From assembly GCF_000971255.1 (NCBI RefSeq), contig NZ_BBMC01000002.1, forward strand, positions 558,001 to 622,000: a DNA stretch of 64,000 nt, in the 5' to 3' direction. Each line of letters begins with the position of its first letter. Position 1 is the stretch's first letter. The stretch is from Demequina rhizosphaerae. Lineage in GTDB: Bacteria; Actinomycetota; Actinomycetes; Actinomycetales; Demequinaceae. Below are positions 28,705-37,065 of this stretch, in pieces. The notes below the pieces were generated by a model that made no database searches, was not told where the DNA came from, and worked only from the letters and a program-made list of their open reading frames with translations. A program made the position numbers and the translations under genes.

Positions 28705-29901
28705 ATGGATGACGACGGCATCGAGACCGACGCGCTCGCCGCGGACCAGGGCCCCGGCCCCGGCGCGCCGATCCCCGCGAGCGCCGCGTGGCGCGAGGGC
28801 GACCACCCGGGCCGCCGCCTCTTCTTCGCGCTCGGCGACCTGCCGCTCGAGGCCGACCCGATGGGAACCCTCCCCGACGTCGTCCTCTCCTACGAGACCT
28901 GGGGCGAGCTCAACGCGGCCAAGGACAACGCCGTCTACGTCGCGCACGCGCTCACGGGCGACAGCCACGTCTTCGGCCCCGCGGAGCCCGGCCACCACAC
29001 CGGCGGCTGGTGGAACGCGATGGTCGGCCACGGCAAGCCGATCGACCCGGACAAGCACTTCATCGTCTGCGCGAACGTCGTCGGCGGCTGTCAGGGCTCG
29101 ACCGGCCCGGCGAGCCCCCACCCCGAGGACGGGAGGCCGTGGGGCTCGCGCTTCCCGTACGTGACGATGCGCGACATGGCCCGCGCGGAGATCGCGCTCA
29201 TGGACCACCTCGAGATCGACCGCTGGCGCCTCATGACCGGGCCGAGCATGGGCGGCATGCGCGCCCTCGAGTGGACCGTCATGGCACCCGAGCGGGTGGG
29301 TGCCATCGCCCCCGTCGGCTCGACGGGCGCGACCACCGCGGACCAGATCGCGTGGTCGACCGCGCAGGTGGCCGCCATCCAGTCCGACCCCAGGTACCGC
29401 GGCGGCGACTACTACGACGCCGCCGACGGCGACGGCCCGCACGTGGGCATGGGCATCGCGCGCATGATCGCGCACACCACGTACCGCAGCGCCGGCGAGC
29501 TCAACGAGAGGTTCGACCGCAACTACCAGGGCGAATCCGACCCGCTGGGCCGCGGCGGCCTCTTCGCCGTGCAGAGCTACCTCGAGCACCACGCCCGCAA
29601 GCTCGCCCGCCGCTTCGACGCCAACACCTATGTCCGTCTCGCGCAGGCGATCCAGTCGCACGACGTGGGCCGCGGCCGCGGCGGCGTCGAGACCGCCCTC
29701 GCGCGGTACACGGACCCGGCGCTCGTCATCGCGATCGACTCGGACCGCCTCTACCCCATGCAGAACTCGCAGCGCCTCGACGCGGCGCTGTCGGGCTCGA
29801 ACGGCATCAAGGTGGTCCACTCCCCCGTCGGCCACGACGGCTTCCTCGTCGAGGCGGCGCAGATGATCGCCTTCATGGACGAGTTCGAGCGCTCGCTGTA
29901 G
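28705..29901 (+). CDS. metX: Homoserine O-acetyltransferase, copy 1
   Basis: 398-residue alpha/beta-hydrolase that acetylates homoserine with acetyl-CoA for methionine synthesis. The nucleophile is in GPSMGGMRALEW; the acid and base are in DSDRLYP and VGHDGF; LTGDSHV and NVVGGCQGSTGP are family signatures. Start ATG 28705 fits a leaderless mRNA. A close paralogue lies 2.9 kb downstream coupled to metY. Having two metX genes is unusual. This copy could be the constitutive or a differently specific one (for example another acyl-CoA or acceptor), which sequence does not settle. Confidence 0.92.
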   Translation: MDDDGIETDALAADQGPGPGAPIPASAAWREGDHPGRRLFFALGDLPLEADPMGTLPDVVLSYETWGELNAAKDNAVYVAHALTGDSHVFGPAEPGHHTGGWWNAMVGHGKPIDPDKHFIVCANVVGGCQGSTGPASPHPEDGRPWGSRFPYVTMRDMARAEIALMDHLEIDRWRLMTGPSMGGMRALEWTVMAPERVGAIAPVGSTGATTADQIAWSTAQVAAIQSDPRYRGGDYYDAADGDGPHVGMGIARMIAHTTYRSAGELNERFDRNYQGESDPLGRGGLFAVQSYLEHHARKLARRFDANTYVRLAQAIQSHDVGRGRGGVETALARYTDPALVIAIDSDRLYPMQNSQRLDAALSGSNGIKVVHSPVGHDGFLVEAAQMIAFMDEFERSL

Positions 29902-30020
29902 GCGCGACGCCCGAATCCTCAGCGCGCGCATCGTCCCAATTGCGCACTTTTGCGTGACATGTCGCCATGCGCGGGTCTACCGTGCCAGTGAGGCCGGGAC
30001 ACGACTTGAGGGGGCGTGCC

Positions 30021-31037
30021 ATGGGGGGACGGGACAAGGTCGTCGACTCGCTGCGCGGGATCGCGTGCATCCTGCTGGTGACGCTGCACGTGGCGCAGAA
30101 CCGCTTCGGCGAGGCCGACTGGCTCGAGTGGTACGGCGACACCTTCATCTACATCCGCATGCCGCTGTTCGCCTTCCTGTCGGGGGTCGTCTACGCGTGG
30201 CGGCCGCTCACGGCCACGGCCGGCTACGGGGACTACATGGGCAAGAAGGTCCGCCGCCTGCTGGTGCCGTACGTGATCTTCGTGCCGCTCATCGGCATCG
30301 CGCAGGTGGCGCTCGACTTCGGCACGCCGCCGCCGGCCGGTCCCTGGAACTGGTTCATCTACTCGCTGCCGCCGTACTGGTTCCTGCTCGCGACCTTCTG
30401 GGTGTACGCCGTGGTCGCGCTGCTCGACGCGTACAAGCTGCTCGACACCAAGCTCAAGGTGGGTGCGCTGTTCGGGGTGCTGCTCGCCGCCAACGTGCTG
30501 CTCAACCTCCAGTTCGCGGACGGCTTCCTGCAGTTCGGCAGCGCCGTGTACCTGGGCCTCTTCTTCACGGCGGGCCTCGCCGCGACCAGGTTCGGATGGA
30601 AGGGCATCGGGCTCACGGGCGCCTGGATCATGACCGGCGCGACCGTCCTGCTCTTCGCCTACACGCAGCTCGCGGTGCTCGGCGTGTGGTCGATGGCGGA
30701 CGACCAGCGCCACGACCCGCTCGGCATCGCCCTCGGTGTCACGTTCCCGCTCGCGTTCATCGCGTTCGGCCTCAAGAACGACTTCCTCGCGTGGATCGGC
30801 GGGTACTCGTACGGGATCTTCCTCCTGCACCCGTTCGCGATCGTCGCCGTGGCGGGCGCGCTGCAGGTGGTCGGCTTCGAGCCGCTCATCCCCGCGCTCA
30901 TCCTCATGACCGCGGCGGGACTCTTCGGCTCGATCCTCGGCGTGATCGTGCTCCGCAAGGCCGCCGTCGGCCGGGTCATGCTCGGGGAGAAGGCCAAGAA
31001 GCGGACGCCGGTAGCCGTGGGGGCCCCGCCGGCCTGA
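30021..31037 (+). CDS. Acyltransferase-3 family membrane protein
   Basis: 338 residues from the ATG at 30021 (GAGGGGG upstream), with about ten helices and no SGNH domain. The opening VVDSLRGIACILLVTLHVAQNRFG and the MPLFAFLSGVVYAW segment match acyltransferase-3 proteins of the fucose-4-O-acetylase/WcjF group. It would acylate a surface glycan or lipid-linked sugar. It sits between two metX genes without evident link to methionine. Bases 29902-30020 hold a 10-mer copy (29927) and no gene. Confidence 0.82.
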   Translation: MGGRDKVVDSLRGIACILLVTLHVAQNRFGEADWLEWYGDTFIYIRMPLFAFLSGVVYAWRPLTATAGYGDYMGKKVRRLLVPYVIFVPLIGIAQVALDFGTPPPAGPWNWFIYSLPPYWFLLATFWVYAVVALLDAYKLLDTKLKVGALFGVLLAANVLLNLQFADGFLQFGSAVYLGLFFTAGLAATRFGWKGIGLTGAWIMTGATVLLFAYTQLAVLGVWSMADDQRHDPLGIALGVTFPLAFIAFGLKNDFLAWIGGYSYGIFLLHPFAIVAVAGALQVVGFEPLIPALILMTAAGLFGSILGVIVLRKAAVGRVMLGEKAKKRTPVAVGAPPA

Positions 31038-31109
31038 GGGGGGCCGAGGCGCCGGCGGGGTCCCCCGCCCATCCCGCGCGCTGCATCGCGGGACGATGCG
31101 GCGGCGGGC

Positions 31110-31139
31110 TTGCGCATCGCGCGCACCTGCCCCTACAGT
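31110..31139 (+). promoter_or_regulatory. Promoter of the metY leader
   Basis: TTGCGC (31110-31115), 18-base spacer, TACAGT (31134-31139). The predicted start falls at about 31146-31147, on the A of an ATG, giving a leaderless first reading frame. Confidence 0.6.
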
Positions 31140-31146
31140 CGCTCCC

Positions 31147-31170
31147 ATGTTCCGTCGAATGTGCCGCTGA
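31147..31170 (+). CDS. Leaderless leader peptide MFRRMCR upstream of metY
   Basis: ATG at the predicted transcription start, then seven codons and TGA: Met-Phe-Arg-Arg-Met-Cys-Arg. It contains one Cys and two Met codons in front of a sulfur amino-acid gene. Known: leaderless Cys-containing upstream reading frames act as cysteine-responsive attenuators in mycobacteria. Immediately after the stop, GCGCACG (31174-31180) pairs with CGTGCGC (31186-31192) around TTCGG. The similarity of position, size and content makes an attenuator likely, but this is inference. Confidence 0.55.
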   Translation: MFRRMCR

Positions 31171-31403
31171 CCAGCGCACGTTCGGCGTGCGCCCGTGAGG
31201 GCGCCGGCCGCGAACTCCCCCGCTGAGACGGGGCAGTGACCGCAGGCCGCACACCCTCCACGGGCCCACTCCCACGTGTCGCACCGCATCCCTGTGGGTT
31301 GCGGGTCTCGGCGCGCTTGCACGCCCGACGGCCGGTGACACCTGACCCGGGGATGCGGATCAGCCCCCCCCACTGATCACGCAGACACCCCACAGGAGCC
31401 ACC
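31171..31403 (+). other. Structured 5' leader of metY
   Basis: 233 bases between the leader peptide and metY. Hairpins seen are GCGCACG/CGTGCGC (31174-31192) and CCCCG/CGGGG around CTGAGA. I looked for SAM-I, SAM-IV and TPP riboswitch cores and did not find their conserved strings. No gene is visible; ACAGGAG lies at the ribosome-binding position before metY. Confidence 0.4.
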
Positions 31404-32780
31404 ATGACCACGAACGACTGGGCCTTCGAGACCCTCCAGATCCACGCCGGCCAGACCCCGGATGCCGAGACCGGCGCCCGTGCCCTCCCCATCTACCAGA
31501 CCACGTCCTTCGTCTTCGAGGACACCCACCAGGCGGCCGCCCGCTTCGCGCTCGGCGAGCTCGGCCCCATCTACACGCGCCTGGGCAACCCCACCACCGA
31601 GGCCGTCGAGAACCGCATCGCGGCGCTCGAGGGCGGCGTGGGCGCGCTGCTCGTCGCCTCCGGCTCCGCCGCCAACACGCTCGCGATCCAGAACATCGCC
31701 GAGGCCGGCGACCACATCGTCGCGTCGCCCTCGCTCTACGGCGGCACCTCCAACCTGTTCCAGCACACGCTGCCCAAGTACGGCATCACCGTCACGTTCG
31801 TGACGGACCCCGACGACCCGGACGCCTGGCGCGACGCCGTCCGCCCCAACACGAAGGCGTTCTTCGGCGAGTCGATCTCCAACCCCAAGCAGGACCTCCT
31901 CGATATCGAGGCCGTCGCCGCGGTCGCGCACGAGGCCGGCGTCCCGCTCATCGTCGACAACACCGTCGCCTCGCCGTACCTCGTCAACCCGCTGAGGTGG
32001 GGCGCGGACGTCGTCACCCACTCCGCCACCAAGTACCTGGGCGGCCATGGCACCGCGATCGGCGGCGTCATCGTGGACGGCGGCAGCTTCGACTACGCGC
32101 AGCACCCCGACCGCTTCCCGAACTACAACTCTCCCGACCCCAGCTACAACGGGCTCGTCTACGCCCGCGACCTCGGCGTCGGGAGCCCGTTCGGCGCGAA
32201 CCTGTCCTTCATCCTCAAGGCCCGCGTGCAGCTGCTGCGCGACACCGGCGCCGCCATCTCCCCGTTCAACGCGTTCCTCATCGCGCAGGGCATCGAGACG
32301 CTTTCGCTCCGCGTCGAGCGTCACGTCGAGAACGCCAAGAAGGTCGCCGACTTCCTCGAGGGCCACCCGCAGGTCGAGTCCGTCGCCTACAGCGGCCTCA
32401 GCACCAGCCCGTGGAGCCACCTGCAGCGCAAGTACGCGCCCCGCGGCGGCGGCGCGGTCCTCGCCTTCGAGATCGCGGGCGGCCGGGAGGCCGGCCAGGC
32501 CTTCGTCGACGCGCTCGAGCTCCACAGCCTCGTGGCGAACATCGGCGACGTCCGCTCGCTCGCCATCCACCCCGCCACCACCACGCACTCGCAGCTCACC
32601 CCCGAGCAGCAGCGCGACGCCGGCGTCACGCCCGGCCTCGTCCGCCTCGCGGTGGGCATCGAGCACATCGACGACATCCTCGGCGACCTCGGCACCGGCT
32701 TCGAGGCCGCGGCGGCCGTGGTCGCGCGGGACGATGCGGCGCTCACCCCGGCGGTGGACGATGCGGCGGTGCCCGCGTGA
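31404..32780 (+). CDS. metY: O-acetylhomoserine sulfhydrylase
   Basis: 458-residue PLP enzyme of the Cys/Met metabolism family, converting O-acetylhomoserine plus sulfide to homocysteine (or using thiols). The PLP lysine is in THSATKYLGGHGT; the N-terminal YQTTSFVFEDTHQAA and RLGNPTTEAVENRIAALEGG are family signatures. A Gly/Asn-rich C-terminal half ends in an unusual Asp/Ala tail in which two 10-mer copies (32729, 32756) are read as DDA. Stop overlaps the metX start (GTGA), so metY-metX are coupled and act in sequence in methionine synthesis. Confidence 0.95.
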   Translation: MTTNDWAFETLQIHAGQTPDAETGARALPIYQTTSFVFEDTHQAAARFALGELGPIYTRLGNPTTEAVENRIAALEGGVGALLVASGSAANTLAIQNIAEAGDHIVASPSLYGGTSNLFQHTLPKYGITVTFVTDPDDPDAWRDAVRPNTKAFFGESISNPKQDLLDIEAVAAVAHEAGVPLIVDNTVASPYLVNPLRWGADVVTHSATKYLGGHGTAIGGVIVDGGSFDYAQHPDRFPNYNSPDPSYNGLVYARDLGVGSPFGANLSFILKARVQLLRDTGAAISPFNAFLIAQGIETLSLRVERHVENAKKVADFLEGHPQVESVAYSGLSTSPWSHLQRKYAPRGGGAVLAFEIAGGREAGQAFVDALELHSLVANIGDVRSLAIHPATTTHSQLTPEQQRDAGVTPGLVRLAVGIEHIDDILGDLGTGFEAAAAVVARDDAALTPAVDDAAVPA

Positions 32781-34000
32781 GCGACCACGTCGAGACCGCG
32801 TGGGTGCCGGCCGTCGACCGGCCCCGCGCGAAGGAGAGACGGGAGCGGGGCCCCATCCCCGCATCGTCCGCCTGGCGCCCGGGCGACCACCCGGGGAACC
32901 GGCGGTTCGTGGACCTGGGCTGGCTGCCGCTCGAGGCCGACCCGCGCGGCGGCATCGACGTGACGCTCGCCTACGAGACGTGGGGCGAGCTCGACGCCGA
33001 CGCGTCCAACGCAATCTATGTCGCGCACGCGTTCACGGGCGACAGCCACGTGGTCGGCGACGCCGGCGAGGGCCACCTCACGGGCGGCTGGTGGAACGGC
33101 CTCGTCGGGCCGGGCAAGCCGATCGACACGGACCGGTACTTCGTGGTGAGCGCGAACGTGCTCGGCGGATGCCAGGGCACCACCGGGCCCGCGCACCCGC
33201 ACCCCGAGGACGGGCACCCGTGGGGCTCGCAGTTCCCGTACGTGACCCTGCACGACATGGTCGTGGCCGAGGCGCGCCTCGCCGACCACCTCGGCATCGA
33301 CGCGTGGGCGCTCGTCATCGGGCCGTCGATGGGCGGGATGCGCGCGGTCGAGTGGGCCGCGTCGTTCCCCGAGCGGGTGCGGGCGATCGGCGCGATCGGG
33401 TCGACCGCCGCCACCACCGCGGACCAGATCGCGTGGCACGCGACCCAGGGCGCGGCGATCAGGCTCGACCCGCACTTCCGCGACGGCGACTACTACGACG
33501 CCGCGCCGGGCGAGGGCCCGCACACCGGGCTGGGGATCGCGCGCGCAATCGCGCACACGACCTACAGAAGCGGCCCGGAGCTCAACGCGCGTTTCGACCG
33601 CGACGCCCAGGACGGCGACGTGCTGCGCCCGGAGGGGATTTTCGCGGTCGAGTCGTACCTCGACCACCACGCGGACAAGCTCGCGCGGCGCTTCGACGCG
33701 AACACGTACCTGCGGATGCTGCACGCCATCAACACGCACGACGTGGGCCGCGGCCGCGGCGGCGTCGAGGCGGCGCTGTCGCGCTACGACGGCGAGGCGC
33801 TCGTGGTCGCGATCGACTCCGACCGGCTCTACCCGCTCGGCGACTCGGAGCGGCTCGCTGCCGCGCTCCCCCGTTGCGACGGAGTCACGTTGCTGCACTC
33901 CGAGGTAGGGCACGACGGCTTCCTCGTCGAGGGCTCCGGGCTGGACGAGGCGGTGCGCGGAGTGCTCGCGCGGGTCGAGGAGCGGGCGGGGGTGCGCTAG
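32777..34000 (+). CDS. metX: Homoserine O-acetyltransferase, copy 2
   Basis: 407 residues. GTG at 32777 overlaps the metY stop. Nucleophile in IGPSMGGMRAVEW, acid in DSDRLYPLGD, base in VGHDGFLVEG. It shares long identical stretches with copy 1 (for example RRFDANTY, HDVGRGRGGVE, IAHTTYRS), so the two are paralogues. Being coupled to metY, this is the copy most likely to supply O-acetylhomoserine to it. A 10-mer copy (32860) falls in the variable N-terminal part. The gene converges on the PqqD-like gene with a 4-base gap. Confidence 0.93.
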   Translation: MSDHVETAWVPAVDRPRAKERRERGPIPASSAWRPGDHPGNRRFVDLGWLPLEADPRGGIDVTLAYETWGELDADASNAIYVAHAFTGDSHVVGDAGEGHLTGGWWNGLVGPGKPIDTDRYFVVSANVLGGCQGTTGPAHPHPEDGHPWGSQFPYVTLHDMVVAEARLADHLGIDAWALVIGPSMGGMRAVEWAASFPERVRAIGAIGSTAATTADQIAWHATQGAAIRLDPHFRDGDYYDAAPGEGPHTGLGIARAIAHTTYRSGPELNARFDRDAQDGDVLRPEGIFAVESYLDHHADKLARRFDANTYLRMLHAINTHDVGRGRGGVEAALSRYDGEALVVAIDSDRLYPLGDSERLAAALPRCDGVTLLHSEVGHDGFLVEGSGLDEAVRGVLARVEERAGVR

Positions 34001-34004
34001 ACGG

Positions 34005-34292
34005 TCAGGCCTGGACGAGGCCGAGCTCGGCGAGCTGCGCGACGAAGGCGCGCACCTCGGGCGCGATCACCGCGGGCTCGGTCTCGTATGCCTCGGCGAG
34101 CTCGGCGACGATCTGCTCCTCGGTGGTCATGCCGTCGATCCGAGCCCAGATGTCGAAGGCGGTGCCCTCGAACACGTAGGGCACCTGCTGCTCCTCGATG
34201 CGGGGCAGGTTGAGCACGGTGGCGTGGTCGTCGGCGGTCACCTCGGCGAGGCCCGGAGTACGGATGAGCAGGTGAGTCACGAGGTCCATCAT
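34005..34292 (-). CDS. PqqD family protein, copy 1
   Basis: 95 residues with the PqqD/RRE-type winged-helix pattern: paired N-terminal strands (TVLNLPRIEEQQVPYVFEGTAFDIWARIDG) then three helices (TEEQIVAELAEAYE, VIAPEVRAFVAQLAELGLV). Such domains bind leader peptides in RiPP pathways, but stand-alone relatives also occur in exopolysaccharide loci beside HprK-like kinases and nucleotidyltransferases, as here at 37-39.7 kb. No precursor peptide is recognised next to it. Starts at one of two adjacent ATGs. Confidence 0.75.
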   Translation of the reverse strand: MMDLVTHLLIRTPGLAEVTADDHATVLNLPRIEEQQVPYVFEGTAFDIWARIDGMTTEEQIVAELAEAYETEPAVIAPEVRAFVAQLAELGLVQA

Positions 34293-34308
34293 GCCGCGTG
34301 CTGGCGGG

Positions 34309-34446
34309 CTACATGACGGCGTACGTGAGGACCCCGACGATCGCGACGCTGGTCGCGATGATCGCCCATCCTGGAGCGCCGCCGTGCTCTCGCAGCAACC
34401 AGTGACGCTGCATCGTGTGCGTGTGCGCGCGTCGCCGCTTCCGCAT
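34309..34446 (-). CDS. 45-residue basic single-span membrane protein
   Basis: ATG at 34446 after a strong GGGGGGA ribosome-binding site. The product starts MRKRRRAHTHTMQRHW and ends in a helix (AIIATSVAIVGVLTYAVM) that runs to the last residue. It lies 16 bases upstream of the PqqD-like start on the same strand, so the two are probably co-expressed. A His/Arg-rich head with a C-terminal anchor is unusual; function unknown. It could even be a peptide substrate for the PqqD-like protein, which is speculation. Confidence 0.5.
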   Translation of the reverse strand: MRKRRRAHTHTMQRHWLLREHGGAPGWAIIATSVAIVGVLTYAVM

Positions 34447-34538
34447 GAGAATCCCCCCGGTGCCTCATCGATATGTCCGCAGGCTAACCGCTAGCAGGGA
34501 GGAGGGGAAGAGCCTGGAGACGCCGACAGGGAACGCCG

Positions 34539-35807
34539 CTAGCCGGACGCGAGCGCACCGGCCCGCGCATCGGTGCGCCGCTTGAGACGCAGTGCGGGAC
34601 GTTCGACCAGCAGGTAGGTGGCCGCCGCCAGCGCAAGCGAGACCGTCAGCACCACGACGAGGTCGCGCGCGAATCCCGCCCAGGTGGGCGGACCGGCCCA
34701 GCCGTGCATTCCGACGAACCAGATCACGGGCAGATGCCAGAGGTAGAAGCTGTACGACACGAGGCCCGCCGAGCGCAGTGGCCAAGCCTCGAGCGCTCGC
34801 GCGAGGATGCCGGGCCCGCGCGTAGAGGCGGGGGTCGCGACCACGAGGATGAGCCCACCGCTGGCCGCCGCGACAGCGGTGTCCCGCAGCATCGTCGGCA
34901 GGATGAATGCGGCGAGCAGCGCGAAAAGCGCGATACCCGTGGCCGTGCCCCTGAACACCCGCAACAACCGCGGCTTCACCAGCCCGGACTCGAAGGCGGC
35001 AACGAGCACGGCCGCTGCCATCCCGAACGCGAACAGGTCGGCATGCACCGGGAAGCTCCGCGCCAGGACCGCATACCAGTTCGCTCCCCAGTGGTGGTAG
35101 AAATCAGAGTCCTCCGGAAGACCGGCGAACAGCAGGTACTTCACCACCTTGGCTGCCACGCCGATCGCGAGCAGGGTGACGACCGGAACGAACGCGCGGA
35201 TCCACGCGTGGCGTCCGCGCGCGATACCGGGACGCCACCGCAGCGCCGCGAGCGCCATCAGCGGCATCACGGCGTAGAAGACCAACTCGACGGTGAGGCT
35301 CCACGAAACCTCGAGACCCGTGCGCATCGAGAACGGGAACAACGTGTGAAGCAACGTCGCATCGGTGACAAGCACCAGCGGGTCGGTCGTGCGGCCGATC
35401 AGCGGTCCCCGGTCAGCACCGTCGATCGAGAATGGGATGCGATTCGCGACTCCCAGCACGACCGACACCAGGAGGAGGACCACCAGGTAGGCGGGATAGA
35501 TCCGAAGCACGCGGTTGACGGCGTAGGCACCGATGCGCGGCGGCGCGGCCGCGTCGAGGAGCGCCGTGGCAAAGGGGCGGTACAGCAGGAAGCCCGAGAG
35601 CGCGAAGAACAGCATCAGGCCGTTGAGAGCCACCCCCGCCGCAGCGCCGACCGGGCCCCAAGCGAGGCCTCCGGTGAGGAAATCATGCGTATGCACGGTC
35701 GCAACCGCCAGCGCGGCAAGCGCCCGCAGGCCCTCCATGCCGGCGAGCCGGCTCCCCCACGAGGGCGTGAACGCCACGGCCGTCGACGCCGTGGTGGTCA
35801 CTGCCAT
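34539..35807 (-). CDS. OafA/YrhL-type membrane acyltransferase
   Basis: 422 residues, about ten membrane helices, no SGNH domain. GMEGLRALAALAVATVHTHDFL, FFALSGFLLYRPFA and WSLTVELVFYAVMPL are diagnostic of acyltransferase-3 proteins. ATG at 35807. It sits between the PqqD-like protein and two Tat-exported proteins, all minus strand, and is the third acyltransferase of this family in the window. Likely O-acylates a glycan at the outer face of the membrane; the substrate is unknown. Confidence 0.85.
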   Translation of the reverse strand: MAVTTTASTAVAFTPSWGSRLAGMEGLRALAALAVATVHTHDFLTGGLAWGPVGAAAGVALNGLMLFFALSGFLLYRPFATALLDAAAPPRIGAYAVNRVLRIYPAYLVVLLLVSVVLGVANRIPFSIDGADRGPLIGRTTDPLVLVTDATLLHTLFPFSMRTGLEVSWSLTVELVFYAVMPLMALAALRWRPGIARGRHAWIRAFVPVVTLLAIGVAAKVVKYLLFAGLPEDSDFYHHWGANWYAVLARSFPVHADLFAFGMAAAVLVAAFESGLVKPRLLRVFRGTATGIALFALLAAFILPTMLRDTAVAAASGGLILVVATPASTRGPGILARALEAWPLRSAGLVSYSFYLWHLPVIWFVGMHGWAGPPTWAGFARDLVVVLTVSLALAAATYLLVERPALRLKRRTDARAGALASG

Positions 35808-35825
35808 CGTGCGCGAACGCGGGTA

Positions 35826-36362
35826 CTACGAGGCCGGCTTGGTGACCGTCCCGCTCTGGGCGGTCCCCGCGGAGAAGCCGGCAGTCGAGATTGCGCTCAC
35901 CTCAGCGGTAATGAAAGCGGTGTTCTTCTCGTTGTTCTTGAAACCGGCGGAGGGGAACTGAACCTGCAATTCCGTCGATGTGACCGTCCCGGTGCCGGTG
36001 AGCGTGTAGGTAAACGTCGCGACGGTCTTGCCATACGTCGCACGGGCCCAGTTGGAGCTCGTGCCACTCACGATCGCGGGCGGGGCACCGTTCTTGTCAC
36101 GACCGTCGTAGTCATTGTCGCTCCACGACAAGCTCACTGTCACGGTGACGCTCTCCCCCGCCTGGATCGGGCCCTGAAGCGACACCTTGAGAACGTTGCC
36201 AGTGACGGAACCGCTGACAACGTTGATGGCGCGGGTGGACGTTGCGAACGCCGGAGCGGCCGTCGCGATCAACACGGCAGGGGTCGCCCACGCGGCGCCC
36301 TGGACCAGGCGGCGGCGCGAAACGCCGTGGCTGCTCCGTGCATTGGTCGACTCGATCGTCAT
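35826..36362 (-). CDS. Tat-exported small beta-rich protein, paralogue A
   Basis: 178 residues from the ATG at 36362. A twin-arginine signal (SRRRLVQGAAWATPAVLIATAAPAFA) ends near residue 40. The mature part is Thr/Ser/Val-rich with regular beta-strand periodicity and no Cys, resembling an Ig-like or DUF11-type fold; no enzyme motif seen. Its signal is nearly the same as that of the next gene, so they are paralogues or share an export route. Probably a secreted or surface-associated structural protein. Stop lies 18 bases before the acyltransferase. Confidence 0.7.
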   Translation of the reverse strand: MTIESTNARSSHGVSRRRLVQGAAWATPAVLIATAAPAFATSTRAINVVSGSVTGNVLKVSLQGPIQAGESVTVTVSLSWSDNDYDGRDKNGAPPAIVSGTSSNWARATYGKTVATFTYTLTGTGTVTSTELQVQFPSAGFKNNEKNTAFITAEVSAISTAGFSAGTAQSGTVTKPAS

Positions 36363-36464
36363 GCGGTATCCCTCAACTCTTCGTCGCTCGCCCCTCAGCA
36401 AGCGAGTGCGGTCGTCAGGATAGCGGCACGATCGGCCGCTGACTAGAACTTTCGCTAGAACGCG

Positions 36465-36914
36465 CTACTGGAGTGAGCCGTCGAACACGATGGCCGCCGA
36501 CGTTCCGTCGCTCACGGTCACGCGTGCGGTCTTGCCCTTCTGAAACGTCAGCAGCACGTTGGAGCTCACGGTTCCGGCCGCGGTGAAGGTGACGTCGGTC
36601 GACGCCTGGAGGCCTGCCGGGGTCCAGCCCGTGCCGCCCCCGGAGATCGTCACGGAGGCGCCGGTCTCGGCTGCGTGGGTCCACTGCACGCGCACCGTCA
36701 TGTTCGTGACGCTCATGCCACTGAGGCTGAGGCCGATGTTGACGTAGTCGGTGTTGCCCTGCCCCTCGGTGTGACCGCCGACGATGTCGTCGATGTCGCC
36801 GCCGATCACCGAGGCCGCGGCGGGCGGCGACGCGGTCGCGATGAGGACCACCGGGGTGGTCCACGCGGCACCCTTGAGGACGCGTCGTCTCGAGATTCCG
36901 ACCCTGTCTGCCAT
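36465..36914 (-). CDS. Tat-exported small beta-rich protein, paralogue B
   Basis: 149 residues from the ATG at 36914. Tat signal ISRRRVLKGAAWTTPVVLIATASPPAAA, then a Thr/Val/Gly-rich mature part with the same alternating pattern as paralogue A. No catalytic motif or anchor. The 102 bases separating the two genes hold no other gene. Function unknown; the Tat route implies folding in the cytosol before export. Confidence 0.7.
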   Translation of the reverse strand: MADRVGISRRRVLKGAAWTTPVVLIATASPPAAASVIGGDIDDIVGGHTEGQGNTDYVNIGLSLSGMSVTNMTVRVQWTHAAETGASVTISGGGTGWTPAGLQASTDVTFTAAGTVSSNVLLTFQKGKTARVTVSDGTSAAIVFDGSLQ

Positions 36915-37065
36915 GAGCCCTCGCCCCCTCCGGGACATTCCCGGCGATCGTGCGTCTACCTGGCGTGACACTACGGTCGCACCCGGGGAGACGATGCGCA
37001 AGGCAAAACCCTGATATGCCGCAAGTCGCGCTCGCACGCGACCGCACGGGTCTCGGGCAGTCGCC

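Noticed and set aside
31190..31260. CTGAGA within a hairpin, reminiscent of a TPP riboswitch, before metY
   Set aside because: The other conserved TPP blocks are missing and CTGAGA is just the loop of a CCCCG/CGGGG stem. SAM-I and SAM-IV cores were also not found.
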